Counted from the first letter of the stretch, positions 6,853-15,594 are shown. The stretch: DNA of 22,842 bases from JADJQU01 sp035490315 (GCA_035490315.1 DATHET010000345.1:1-22842), one strand, 5' to 3'. Notes: generated by a model not told the origin, from the sequence alone. Program-made: numbers and translations.

Positions 6853-9287
6853 GGGAGTCTCGGCTTCGAAGCGCGGGCTTGGTTGGTGAGGCAGGACAGG
6901 GGTGAGAAGGCCATCGCCAGGACGATGCCGAGGCTGACGCTCGCGCCGAGCGCGCGCAGAGGTGGCGCGCTGCTCGTCACCATCAGGCCGAAGGCTGTCA
7001 CGGTGGTGAGCACCGAGAGGACCACCGCGAACAACGCCGTGGCCTCCGAAGTGCCATTTTCAGCGAAGATCACGCCGTAGTCAACCGCGAGGCCGAGCAC
7101 GAGCAAGAGACCGAGCAGGTGGAAGAGGTTGAGGCTCGTCCCGGTCGCTGCGAGCAGCGCCAGGGTCAGGCCGGCGGAGAGGAGCGACGGCAGGATCACG
7201 CGCGCGCCGTCGACGAAGCCGAAGCGCAGCATCAAGGCGAGCAGCACGCCGGCGTAGGCGATCACCACCAGGCGCGTGGTGTCGATGCGGTAGCGCTCGA
7301 GCAGCTTGGACATGTCGCGCACGGAGTCGACGTAGTGCGCTCCCGCGCTTCCCGCGAGCCGCGCTTCGAGGGCCGCGCCGTCGCGCACGCCGCCGAGCAT
7401 CAGGAGCGTTCCGAAGCCGTGCGCGGTTTTTCCGAGCCACAGAGGATGCAGCATCTCGGAGGCGGGGCTCGCGAGCCAGGTCGCGAGGTCCAGCGGATGG
7501 TCCAAGGGAGATTTCAGCGAGCGCTCGAGCTCGTCGATCACCGCGGCGTCGAAGCCGAGCTCGTCCAAGCTCGCGCGCAGCTCGGCGAAATTCTGGCCGA
7601 GGGCGCTGGCGAGCAGCGCGCGGTCCTTGGTCTGTCGCGCGACGCTCGGCAGGAAGAGCGAGAGGTCGCGCGAGTTCTCGATCAGCTTCGACTCCTTCGC
7701 GCCGCGCACGATCTCGGACGCCTGCTCGAGTCTCTCGAGCGTCTCCTGCTCGCTCGCGCCTTCGATCAGCACGAAGCGGCTGTCGTCCGCGCGGCCGGCG
7801 ATCTCGCGCACGCGCTGGTCGTCGGCCAGAAGATCCTCCGGCGCCGACTGGAACTTGCGCACGTCGTCCTCGAAGCGCAGGAAGAACGGCGCGGCGACGG
7901 CGGCGATGCACAGTCCGACCAGCACGAGCCGCGCCCAGCCGCGGTTGCGCAGCTCGACCCACAGGTCGAGGAAGCGCTCGCACTTCTTGTGTAGCCACGG
8001 TATCGTCGGCTGGCGGTTCGGCGCGCGCAGCAGCGGCGGATACCAGCACACCACGGTGGCCCAGGCCGCGATGAGTCCGACCGAGGAGAACAGCGCGAAC
8101 TGCCGCAGCACCGGGAAGTCCGTGAAGAACAGGCCGGAGAAACCGAGCACGGATGTCGCGACGCCGACGGTGATGCCGGGCAGGATCTCGCGCATCGCTC
8201 GATGCGCATTCCATTCCTGTCCGGCGAGTCGATGGGCCGAGAAATAGTGCAGCGCGTAATCGACGCCGAGTCCCGTCAAGCTCGTGCCGAAGACCAGCGT
8301 GAGGTAGTGGACATGCTCGAAGACCAGGAAGGACACGAGCATCGCCGCGGCCGTGCCGACGAGCACCGGCAGGAACGACAGGAGCAGGGGCCGCAGCGAT
8401 CGGAAAGCCAGCAGGATGCACAGGGCCGTTCCGAGCATCGAGCCCGTGCCGATGATCACGATGTCCGATTGCATCGAGTCGCGCGTGCGCGCGGCGAAGC
8501 GCGGGACGCCGGTGTACAGGAGGCGCGCACCTTCCATCTGCTTCGCGAGCTTCCCCGAGAGAGCTTCGATGGCGTCGATCGCCTCGTGCTGGCCCTTGGC
8601 TTCGAAGGGATCGGCCGCGGTCTGGGCGCTGAGCAGGGCCCAGTTCACTCCCTCGCGCTCGAAAACCAGGAAGCCTTCGGTCGCGGCCGCGCCGACGCTC
8701 ATCTCGGACCAGCCCTGGAGCGTCGCGGGATACAAGAGCAGCGGGTCGCGCTCGAGCAGCTCCGTGTACAAGGACGACGCTGGGCTCGCGAGCATGCCTT
8801 GCACGCGCCGCACGAGCTCCTTCACTCCCGCGCCGCTGGCCAGCTGGGCTCGCAGCTCGCGCGAAAGGAATTCATAGCGATGGGGGAAGTAGAGATCGAA
8901 GAAGGCGCGCTCCGTCTTGGGATCGAGCGCGCCGCTCAGCGAAGAAAACTGTCCGCTCGCGCGCAGCTCGGCTTCTGCCAGGCTCGCCGCCGCGATCGCC
9001 TTCTCGCGTTCGGCGTGGCCGACGAGGATCACGACCGTGCGCGCGGCGCGGCCCGACAACTGACCGGTCAGCTCGTGCAGCGCAGGATCGCGCTCCGAAG
9101 GCGGCAGCATCGCGAGCACGCTGGTCTCGAGCTCGAGTCCGCGCGACCAGACCAGCGCCAGCCAGACGGCGAGGACCACCACGCCCAGAGACCACAGCAG
9201 AGCCGGCAGATTCCTGGCGCGTGTGCGCCGATCCTGTGGCGCCGTGGGACTCGGGTCAGCGCCAGCCGAACCAGCGCTTCTCTTCAT
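6849..9287 (-). CDS. MMPL/RND-type lipid exporter (ApeM-like)
   Basis: 812 aa with the RND layout: one TM near residues 30-50, a large periplasmic domain to about residue 255, five or six TMs (VIIGTGSMLGTALCILLAF onward), a second periplasmic domain after a TM near the FFLRFEDD stretch, and a final six-TM block from VVIAYAGVLLALML. Motifs GTSLTGLGVDYALHYFSAHR and GLAVDYGVIFAENG are the paired GxxxDY TM4/TM10 signatures of MMPL pumps, carrying the proton-relay Asp. By analogy with APE clusters it exports the aryl polyene-lipid across the inner membrane using the proton gradient. ATG at 9287 overlaps the end of the LolA-like gene by 32 bases, the largest overlap in the operon; no better start was seen further downstream. 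Confidence 0.9.
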   Translation of the reverse strand: MKRSAGSAGADPSPTAPQDRRTRARNLPALLWSLGVVVLAVWLALVWSRGLELETSVLAMLPPSERDPALHELTGQLSGRAARTVVILVGHAEREKAIAAASLAEAELRASGQFSSLSGALDPKTERAFFDLYFPHRYEFLSRELRAQLASGAGVKELVRRVQGMLASPASSLYTELLERDPLLLYPATLQGWSEMSVGAAATEGFLVFEREGVNWALLSAQTAADPFEAKGQHEAIDAIEALSGKLAKQMEGARLLYTGVPRFAARTRDSMQSDIVIIGTGSMLGTALCILLAFRSLRPLLLSFLPVLVGTAAAMLVSFLVFEHVHYLTLVFGTSLTGLGVDYALHYFSAHRLAGQEWNAHRAMREILPGITVGVATSVLGFSGLFFTDFPVLRQFALFSSVGLIAAWATVVCWYPPLLRAPNRQPTIPWLHKKCERFLDLWVELRNRGWARLVLVGLCIAAVAAPFFLRFEDDVRKFQSAPEDLLADDQRVREIAGRADDSRFVLIEGASEQETLERLEQASEIVRGAKESKLIENSRDLSLFLPSVARQTKDRALLASALGQNFAELRASLDELGFDAAVIDELERSLKSPLDHPLDLATWLASPASEMLHPLWLGKTAHGFGTLLMLGGVRDGAALEARLAGSAGAHYVDSVRDMSKLLERYRIDTTRLVVIAYAGVLLALMLRFGFVDGARVILPSLLSAGLTLALLAATGTSLNLFHLLGLLLVLGLAVDYGVIFAENGTSEATALFAVVLSVLTTVTAFGLMVTSSAPPLRALGASVSLGIVLAMAFSPLSCLTNQARASKPRLP

Positions 9288-9924
9288 CGGGCGATAGTTC
9301 TTTGTCGGTCACGACCTTCGAGAAGCGTGTCGTGGTCCTGTCGCCGTTGACCTCGCGGACCTCCAGGGTCTCGAAGGCGCCCTGCTTGCCGGTGACGACC
9401 ATGGTCGCAATGAACTTCGAGAGCGGCGCCTTCTTCGGCACGAAACCCATGGTCCAGGCGCTCTCGTCGCCGTCGAAATAGAGCTCGAAATCCGCTCCGA
9501 GCGCCTTGTCGTCGCCGGTGAAGACCAGCAGGAAGGCGTCGATGAATCCCTTGGCGAGCGGTTGCTTGTCGACCGCGACCTTCTCGACCTTGCCCGCCTC
9601 GTCGCGCTGCGCGAGTCCCGCCGGAGTGACCAGCAGCTCCTGCACGAAGGGATCCTTCAGCGCGCGGTACAGCCCGAGCTTCCCGGAGAAGACGATCTGC
9701 CCCGAGGAGCGCAGCGGCCGCTTGAGCACCTTGATCTTCTTCTCCTCGGCGAAGTCCGCGCGGATCGATTTCGCCGCGCGCAAGAGCTTGTTGACCGCGA
9801 CATAGGCCGCGGGCGGATGAGCGACGTCGACGGAATGAGCGAGGACCGCGGGGCGCTCGTCCTGGAAGCTGAAGATCGCCGCCAGCGACACGAGCAGCGC
9901 GCACAGCTTCATCGCGAAGCTCAC
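9256..9924 (-). CDS. LolA-like periplasmic outer-membrane lipid carrier (ApeL-like)
   Basis: 222 aa with a GTG start at 9924 that forms a GTGA overlap with the ammonia-lyase stop, as at ten other junctions. An ATG four codons later (9912; 218 aa) is the alternative. Residues 1-19 are a hydrophobic signal peptide. The mature part shows the LolA-like pattern: helix with RADFAEEKKIKVLKRPLRSSGQIVFS, then LYRALKDPFVQELLVTPAGL, a long beta section, and an FIDAFLLVFTGD helix. LolA-fold proteins carry lipidated cargo through the periplasm. In APE clusters the copy beside the MMPL pump is assumed to carry the polyene-lipid to the outer membrane. The protein ends in EEKRWFGWR and its last 32 bases overlap the pump gene. 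Confidence 0.85.
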   Translation of the reverse strand: MSFAMKLCALLVSLAAIFSFQDERPAVLAHSVDVAHPPAAYVAVNKLLRAAKSIRADFAEEKKIKVLKRPLRSSGQIVFSGKLGLYRALKDPFVQELLVTPAGLAQRDEAGKVEKVAVDKQPLAKGFIDAFLLVFTGDDKALGADFELYFDGDESAWTMGFVPKKAPLSKFIATMVVTGKQGAFETLEVREVNGDRTTTRFSKVVTDKELSPDEEKRWFGWR

Positions 9925-11495
9925 GACGAGAGTTCCTTCGACTGTTCGAAGCGCCAGGCGCGGGCCTGGATGCGCTCGACGAACAATCGCAACGTCCGAT
10001 CCAGCGGCCGATCCTCGACCAGCGGCGGAAAGTCTTCGCGCACGCTGGAGAACATCCATTCGACCTGCGGGCTCAAGGACGAGCGATCGAGCTCGCCGCT
10101 CTCGACGCGCAAGCCGATGCCCTGCACCACGGCGAGCAGCATCGCGGAAGTGACCTGCTCGGTGAGCTCGAGCACCCGCACCGCGTCGCGGGCGGAGATC
10201 GTGCCCATCGAGACCTTGTCCTGGTTGTGGCATTCCGTCGAGCGCGAAAAGACGCTCGCGGGCATGCACAATTTCAAGGCCTCGGCGGTCCAGGCCGAAG
10301 TCGCGATCTGCACGGCCTTGAAGCCGTGGTTGACCGCGGCGCGCTCGCTCGTCGCGCCGGAAAGATTCGCCGGCAAGCCGCGGTTGGTGCGCACGTCGAC
10401 CAGCAGGGCGAGCTGCCGATCGAGCAGGTCCGCGACGTTCGCGACGGCAGTCTTCAACGTGTCCATCGCGATCGCGATGTGGCCGCCGTAGAAATGTCCG
10501 CCGTGCAGGACGAGATCCGCTTCGGGATCGATCAATGGATTGTCGTTGGCGCTGTTGAGCTCGTTCTCGATCAGCGTGCGCACCCAGGGCAGGGTGTCGG
10601 CGAGCACGCCGAGCACGTGGGGCGCGCAGCGCAGCGAGTAGGGATCCTGGATCGGATCGACACCGTCCTTGCGCGCCCAGCGCGCTTCGCCGAGCGATTC
10701 GCGCATCCAGGCCGCGACGCGCATCTGGCCGGGGTGGGGCTTGAGCTCGAACAGGCGCTCGTCGAAGTGCCCGGGATTGCCGCGCAGGGCGAGGACGGAC
10801 ATGGCGCTGATGCGGCTCGCTAGCTCGAGCAGGTGCTGCGCGCGCGCAAAGGCCAAGCAGGCAAGGCCCGTCATCGCCGCCGTGCCGTTCATGATCGCGA
10901 GAGCTTCCTTGGGCGCGAGCTCGATCGGCTCGATGCCCGCGCGCGCCAGGGCCGGCGCCGTTTCCATGCGCTGGCCGTCGTAGAAGACTTCGCGCTCGCC
11001 GATCAAGGCCGCGGCGACGTAGGAAAGCGGCGTCAGGTCACCGCTGGCGCCGACCGAGCCCTCTTCGGGAATCAGCGGCAGCACGCGCTTGTTCAACAGC
11101 TCGCACAAACGCTCGAGCAGCACGACGCGCACGCCCGAGAAGCCGCGCGCCAGCGAAGCGATCCGCGCGGTGAGCACGGCCGCGGTCGCTTCGGGATCCA
11201 GCTCGCGGCCCATGCCGCAGCCGTGGTAGCGCGTGAGATTCAACGGCAGCTCGCGCACGAGGTGAGCGGGCACCGCGCGCTTGCAGGAATCTCCGTAGCC
11301 CGTGTTCACGCCGTAGACCACCGTGCCGGCCTCGATGCGCCGCTCGATCAGCGCGAAGCCGGCTTCGATGCGCTCGCGCCAGCGAGGATCGCGTGGGATC
11401 TGGATACGGGCTTCGCCGCGCGCGAGGCGCACCACGTCCTCGATCGTCAAGTTGCGATCGCCGACGCTGATCACATGCGATGCGGACTTCTTCAC
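9921..11495 (-). CDS. MIO-type aromatic amino acid ammonia-lyase (HAL/PAL/TAL family)
   Basis: 524 aa, full length for the family. The MIO prosthetic group forms from A150-S151-G152 in GSVGASGDLTPLSYVA. Catalytic Y61 lies in VVYGVNTGYGDSC, with NDNPLID and later NHGFKAVQ helices also present. At the substrate-selectivity pair (HL in Rhodobacter TAL, FL in PAL, SH in HAL) this protein has Y90-H91 in RYHGCGMG, so it does not match classic histidase. Flexirubin and some aryl polyene clusters carry such a lyase to make p-coumarate or cinnamate starter, so tyrosine or phenylalanine deamination is likely (inference); aminomutase is possible. There is no hut pathway gene nearby. GTG start at 11495 lies one base after the acyltransferase stop. 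Confidence 0.9.
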   Translation of the reverse strand: MKKSASHVISVGDRNLTIEDVVRLARGEARIQIPRDPRWRERIEAGFALIERRIEAGTVVYGVNTGYGDSCKRAVPAHLVRELPLNLTRYHGCGMGRELDPEATAAVLTARIASLARGFSGVRVVLLERLCELLNKRVLPLIPEEGSVGASGDLTPLSYVAAALIGEREVFYDGQRMETAPALARAGIEPIELAPKEALAIMNGTAAMTGLACLAFARAQHLLELASRISAMSVLALRGNPGHFDERLFELKPHPGQMRVAAWMRESLGEARWARKDGVDPIQDPYSLRCAPHVLGVLADTLPWVRTLIENELNSANDNPLIDPEADLVLHGGHFYGGHIAIAMDTLKTAVANVADLLDRQLALLVDVRTNRGLPANLSGATSERAAVNHGFKAVQIATSAWTAEALKLCMPASVFSRSTECHNQDKVSMGTISARDAVRVLELTEQVTSAMLLAVVQGIGLRVESGELDRSSLSPQVEWMFSSVREDFPPLVEDRPLDRTLRLFVERIQARAWRFEQSKELSS

Positions 11496-11496
11496 G

Positions 11497-12504
11497 TCAC
11501 GCCCTTCCCGCGCGGCTCGACGGCGTCAACGCCGCGGCCTGCTCGTCGGATCGAGCCGTGGATGCGCGGCTCGGAAGCGTCTCGTCGCTGCGCCAGAAAT
11601 CGTAGAAGTTGAACCACTGCAAGGGCGTGGAGAGACAGTGTGCTTCCAGCCGGCGGACGTAACGTTCCAGCCAGGCCTGAAGCTGCTGCTCGCGGTGTTT
11701 GCGATCGAGCAGGATACGCTCGGCGAAGGGTTCGAGGCAGACCTCGTAGGAATCCCGGCCCCGATTCAGGGCAAAAAGCAGGTAGACAGGGCACTCGAGC
11801 AGGTGGGCGATCCACAGGGGCCCGAGGGTGAAGGAGGCGTCGGCCCCGAGGAAGCGGCTCTTCGTGATGCGCTTCTCGCTGGAGAGTTCCGCGCGGTCGC
11901 CGAGCACGGCCACGAACTCGCCGCGATCGATGCAGGCCTTGAGCTCGAGGATGAACTGGATCGATCCCGTCTCGACCGGGATGGCGCGGAAATCGAAATC
12001 GGGGTCGATCGACTTCAAGACGGCGTTGAGCTTCCTTGCCGGCCCGGGGAACATCAGGATGTTCACCGGCTTGGATTTGTTCTTCACGAGCACACGCAGC
12101 ACGTCGATGCTGCCCAAGTGCGCGCCGAGCAAGAGCACGCCGCGCTTTTCGCTCTCGAGGCGATTGAACTCCGCGCGCTCAGGGAAATTGACTTGGAAGC
12201 GATCCGACATTCCGGCCCAGAAGCAGGTGCGATCGAGGATGGAATGGCCGAAGGCGCGGAAGTGCATCCAGCTGGTCCAGGCATTGGGCTCGCCGCCGAG
12301 AGCGCGCTTGCCTTCGGGGTAAGACGCAACGCGCCGCAAGTAAGCTCGCGATGCCGCGCGCGCTCGACGGCCGGAAAGATAGAAGTACAGGATCGCGGGC
12401 TCGCTGAAAGCGCGCGCCACGCTCATGCCGCACAGGCGCAGGCTCGCGATCATGAAGCGCATCCACAATACGGAGCCTCGCTCGCTCGCCTTGTCCCAGC
12501 TCAT
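11497..12504 (-). CDS. Lysophospholipid acyltransferase-like protein (LpxL/HtrB type; ApeJ C-terminal-like)
   Basis: 335 aa. The HX4D acyltransferase motif is seen as H129-LGSI-D134 in GVLLLGAHLGSIDVLRV, and GDRAELS after a long gap resembles the second LpxL block. The N-terminus (residues 10-45) has a short membrane-associating hydrophobic region. It probably transfers the finished polyene acyl chain from ACP to a lipid or glycolipid acceptor at the inner membrane, making it an anchored pigment. In enterobacterial APE clusters a GT2 and an acyltransferase domain occur in one protein (ApeJ); here they are separate genes joined by an ATGA overlap at 12501-12504. ATG 12504 is the chosen start, since upstream codons belong to the GT2 gene. 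Confidence 0.87.
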   Translation of the reverse strand: MSWDKASERGSVLWMRFMIASLRLCGMSVARAFSEPAILYFYLSGRRARAASRAYLRRVASYPEGKRALGGEPNAWTSWMHFRAFGHSILDRTCFWAGMSDRFQVNFPERAEFNRLESEKRGVLLLGAHLGSIDVLRVLVKNKSKPVNILMFPGPARKLNAVLKSIDPDFDFRAIPVETGSIQFILELKACIDRGEFVAVLGDRAELSSEKRITKSRFLGADASFTLGPLWIAHLLECPVYLLFALNRGRDSYEVCLEPFAERILLDRKHREQQLQAWLERYVRRLEAHCLSTPLQWFNFYDFWRSDETLPSRASTARSDEQAAALTPSSRAGRA

Positions 12505-13259
12505 GCCCGCGCCTCCTGGGCACGCCGAGCGCGCGAAGCGAGCAGACGCGGCGCGCGCAGCAGCATGCCGACCACGAGTCGAATGTGCATCCACGTGATG
12601 CGGCGATTGTCGCGAAGATAATCGAAGTGCGAGATCCCGCCCTTGGGGTACACGACTTTCGTCGCGACGTTGACCATCGGCGCGCCGCTCCAGGCCAGGC
12701 GCACGGCGATCTCCGGATCGAAATCCATCCGCGTGCGCGGGACGTAGGAGCGGACCACATCGTTGGTTGCCGCGAGGGGATAGCAGCGGTATCCGCACAA
12801 AGGATCGGCGATCGCGAAGGACAGGGTTTCCACGTGGACCCAGAACACGGAGAGCTTGCGGCCGTACAAGCGTGCCTTGGGCGCGCTGGCGTCGAAGATC
12901 GGCTGGCCGAGGATCAGGGCCCGCGGATCGGCGCGCGCGGCGGCGAGGAATTTCTCCACGTCACCGGTATCGTGCTGCTTGTCGGCGTCGAGCACCACGG
13001 CGTGGGTGAAGCCCTCGCGAGCCAGGACCTCGAAGCCATGGATCAAGGCCGCGCCTTTTCCGCGGTTGACGTTCAAATGCTTGACGCGGACCGTCGGGTT
13101 CTTGCGCGAGAGCTCGTCGAGTTTAGCGCGCGTGTGCTCGTCGCTGCCGTCGTCGACGATCAGAGTTGGAAGGCCCTGGGCGCACAGCGGCTCGACCACG
13201 TCCGCGATCGTGTCGCCGTGGTTGAAGATTCCGATCAGGGCCGCGGGCTTGAAGCTCAT
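12501..13259 (-). CDS. Family 2 glycosyltransferase (ApeJ N-terminal-like)
   Basis: 252 aa GT-A fold enzyme. LIVDDGSDEHT (33-43) is the nucleotide-binding VDDGS motif; VVLDADKQHD (88-97) supplies the DxD-type metal site. ADPLCGYRCYPL (151-162) resembles the acceptor-side loop of dolichol-phosphate-mannose-synthase-like GT2s found in APE clusters. The C-terminus ends in an amphipathic, Arg-rich helix that may associate with the membrane. It likely transfers a sugar onto the lipid anchor or onto a polyprenyl phosphate; the latter would make it a possible donor source for the TMTC-type protein at the operon end (inference). ATG at 13259 overlaps the ligase stop by four bases. Confidence 0.88.
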   Translation of the reverse strand: MSFKPAALIGIFNHGDTIADVVEPLCAQGLPTLIVDDGSDEHTRAKLDELSRKNPTVRVKHLNVNRGKGAALIHGFEVLAREGFTHAVVLDADKQHDTGDVEKFLAAARADPRALILGQPIFDASAPKARLYGRKLSVFWVHVETLSFAIADPLCGYRCYPLAATNDVVRSYVPRTRMDFDPEIAVRLAWSGAPMVNVATKVVYPKGGISHFDYLRDNRRITWMHIRLVVGMLLRAPRLLASRARRAQEARA

Positions 13260-14977
13260 GGCGCTGCCTGTCCGAGGAGCACACGACCGGAGCTGAATTC
13301 GCCGCGCTCGTTCCACAGTCGGAAGCGCAGCTTCTCCGCCGAAGCCTTCTCGACGCGCAGACGGAAGCGATCGCCCGAGGCGAGGAAGAGCTTGAACTTC
13401 AGGCCTTCGACGCCGCGCACCGCGAGCGCGCCGCCGAGCCATTCGCCGGCCCATTCGATCACCCACTGCAGCTGGACCACGCCGGGCACCACGGGGAAGC
13501 CTTCGAAGTGTCCGCGCAGGCACCACAGGTCGCTCGGGACTTCCAGCTCGAGCTCCAGCGCGGCGTCGTTCGCCTGGGAACGCTCGAGGAGTTTTGCCGT
13601 GCGCGTCCACGAGCTCTCGGCGAACAGGGTTTCGAGCGATTGCACGCTGGTCTTGCCCTGCGCGTCTTCCGGCAGCCGCTCGACGAAGCGCCAGGCGCGC
13701 GGCAAGGCCGTGGCGCGAAAAAACGCGCGCAGATGGGCCTGCAGAGCGGCGACGAGCGCAGCCTTGCCGCTCTCGCGCAAGACTCGCTCCCCTTCCTTGG
13801 AGAGAACCAGGGCCGCGGCAATGCGCGGCGTTCCCTTGCGCTCCAGCGTCAGCGCCGCCGCCGATCGGACGCAAGCATGGGCGCACAGACGCGACTCGAG
13901 CTCGACCAGCGACACGCGCTCGTCGAACAGCTTGACGATCCGATCGGCGCGCCCGAGCAGCTGGAAGCGGCCGTCGCTCTGCAGCTCGATCGCGTCACCC
14001 GTGGTCGCGCCGCCTCCTGTTCCAGCAGGCCTGGATTGGACCTGGAGCAGTCCATCGCGGCTCTCGACGCGCACTCCCGGGAAGGGCGTCCACAGATGCG
14101 ATTGCGGCTTGGAATCCTGACGCCGCCACGCGATTCCGCCCGTCTCCGTCGAGCCCAGGACTTCCGCGGGCGCGAAGCCCAGCTGCGCCTCGAAGCAGCG
14201 CGCGGTCTCGCCATCGAGGGCTCCGCCCGAGGAGAAGATCTCGACGCAGCCCGCGCGCAATCGCGCGAGGTCGAGCAGCTCGGGCAGACGCTTCAAGTGC
14301 GCCGGCGAGCTGACCAGAACGCCGCGCGGACACGATTCCAACGCCTCCGCGATCTGCGCCGGATCCGCGGTCGACTGGTCGGCGAAGACGCGGCCGGCGC
14401 ACAAGGGCCACAGCACGCGGAACAACAAGCCGTAGATGTGCTGGAACGAGACGGTGCCGAGGACGACCGCATCTGCGCAGCGGGCCCCGAACTCGCGCTC
14501 GAGAGCTTCGATCTCGCTCTCGAGTTGATCCAACGTCTTCGGCACGAGCTTGCGCGCGCCGGTCGAGCCCGAGGTGCACAGCTCGAGCACGCAGCTCTCG
14601 GCTTCGAGCGATATCCAGCGCGGCGAGGGATTCGCGGGCCAGCCCAGGATCGCCAGCTCCTCGAGACCGAGCGAAGCCAGCTCGCGATCGCAGAGCAGAC
14701 CCCGCGCTCCCGCGGAAAGCTCGCGCAGACTGCCGGCTTCGAGATTCGGCGGTATCACCGCCGTCGAGCCGCACTGCCACAGCGCGAAAAGCCCTACCGC
14801 GCAGGAGTAGGCGCTCTCCGTGCACAGGATCCAGCGCCCCTTGCCGCGTGACGCCAGCACCTGCGCGAGTGCCGCGACATCGCGCACGAAGACCTCGCTG
14901 CTCACCAGGCCTCCCTCGCGCCTGCTCAGGGCGCGCGAGCCCGCATTCACGGCCAGCCAGCGCGACAGCGCGATCAC
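13256..14977 (-). CDS. Acyl/aryl-ACP ligase fused to ApeI-like hotdog dehydratase
   Basis: 573 aa, two domains. Residues 1-455 are an ANL-family AMP-forming ligase: P-loop CTSGSTGARKLV (134-145), GSTETGG (275-281), GRADRIVK (342-349) and the C-terminal catalytic Lys442 in QGKTS. Residues ~468-573 are a FabZ-like hotdog domain with RGHFEGFPVVPGVVQL, giving His490; the position of the FabZ catalytic Glu is Gln504. The ligase should activate the aryl acid made by the ammonia-lyase and load it on an ACP (ApeH role). The hotdog domain corresponds to ApeI, a separate protein in E. coli. The GTG at 14977 gives a four-base overlap (GTGA) with the COG4648 gene; a much longer upstream extension is open but would run through that gene. 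Confidence 0.9.
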   Translation of the reverse strand: MIALSRWLAVNAGSRALSRREGGLVSSEVFVRDVAALAQVLASRGKGRWILCTESAYSCAVGLFALWQCGSTAVIPPNLEAGSLRELSAGARGLLCDRELASLGLEELAILGWPANPSPRWISLEAESCVLELCTSGSTGARKLVPKTLDQLESEIEALEREFGARCADAVVLGTVSFQHIYGLLFRVLWPLCAGRVFADQSTADPAQIAEALESCPRGVLVSSPAHLKRLPELLDLARLRAGCVEIFSSGGALDGETARCFEAQLGFAPAEVLGSTETGGIAWRRQDSKPQSHLWTPFPGVRVESRDGLLQVQSRPAGTGGGATTGDAIELQSDGRFQLLGRADRIVKLFDERVSLVELESRLCAHACVRSAAALTLERKGTPRIAAALVLSKEGERVLRESGKAALVAALQAHLRAFFRATALPRAWRFVERLPEDAQGKTSVQSLETLFAESSWTRTAKLLERSQANDAALELELEVPSDLWCLRGHFEGFPVVPGVVQLQWVIEWAGEWLGGALAVRGVEGLKFKLFLASGDRFRLRVEKASAEKLRFRLWNERGEFSSGRVLLGQAAP

Positions 14978-15594
14978 TGCGGACCTCCCGGGGCCTCGCG
15001 CGGCGGAAAAAACCGCCGCAGCAAGGCATCCGTCGGCGCGCCGAGGTAGCGGCGGAAGCGGTAGTGCCGGTACACGTACTCCGCGCTGAACAGCGCGCCG
15101 ACCAGCAGGTAGGAAACCAGGCCGGTGTAAGTCGCCCACAGCGCCGGGTGGCCCCGCAAGGCAAGCCACGCGATCACCGTCCCGTTGAGCAGGAAAAAGC
15201 CGCACCAAACGCCGGTCACGGTGCGGCAGTAAGCGATTTCCTCGGCCGAGAGACTGCCCGCCTGCAGGCGCGCGAACGTCTCGACGATCGGCGGCGGTCT
15301 CCACAGGCTCGCGCCGAAGGCGACGAGCAACGCTGCATTGATCAAGGCCGGCAGCAGGAACAGATAGCGCGGATCGTTCGAGCGCGCCGCGAGCAGAACC
15401 AGGATCGCGACCACCGCAAGCGCGGGGATCGCCAGCCCGCGCCGCTCGCGCACGATGCTGGCGCGCGACGTGAACAAGCGCGCCACGAACAGCGCTCCGA
15501 CGCACAATCCGATCAACCGCGGCTCAAGCCAGTGCAGCCCCGCGAAGACCAGGAGCGGGTAGGCGAGGAGCGCGGCGACGAACAGCCATTTCAT
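14974..15594 (-). CDS. COG4648-type polytopic membrane protein (ApeG-like)
   Basis: 206 aa with about six hydrophobic segments: residues 2-20, 28-40, 55-70, 78-95, 127-145 and 150-170, the last followed by a basic FRRYLGAP region and an RRFFPP tail. COG4648 predicted membrane proteins sit between the ACPs and the acyl ligase in aryl polyene clusters; their function is unknown. The position here is identical, between ACP2 and the ligase fusion. ATG at 15594 overlaps the ACP2 stop (ATGA). Assignment rests on topology and on strict positional match. Confidence 0.8.
   Translation of the reverse strand: MKWLFVAALLAYPLLVFAGLHWLEPRLIGLCVGALFVARLFTSRASIVRERRGLAIPALAVVAILVLLAARSNDPRYLFLLPALINAALLVAFGASLWRPPPIVETFARLQAGSLSAEEIAYCRTVTGVWCGFFLLNGTVIAWLALRGHPALWATYTGLVSYLLVGALFSAEYVYRHYRFRRYLGAPTDALLRRFFPPREAPGGPQ

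Noticed and set aside
9921..11495. Histidine utilisation (hutH) function for the MIO lyase
   Set aside because: No urocanase or other hut genes nearby, a non-histidase selectivity pair, and location inside a polyene operon.
12585..14120. 511-codon plus-strand open frame
   Set aside because: Antisense to the GT2 and ligase genes, which have complete catalytic motifs; no domain of its own.
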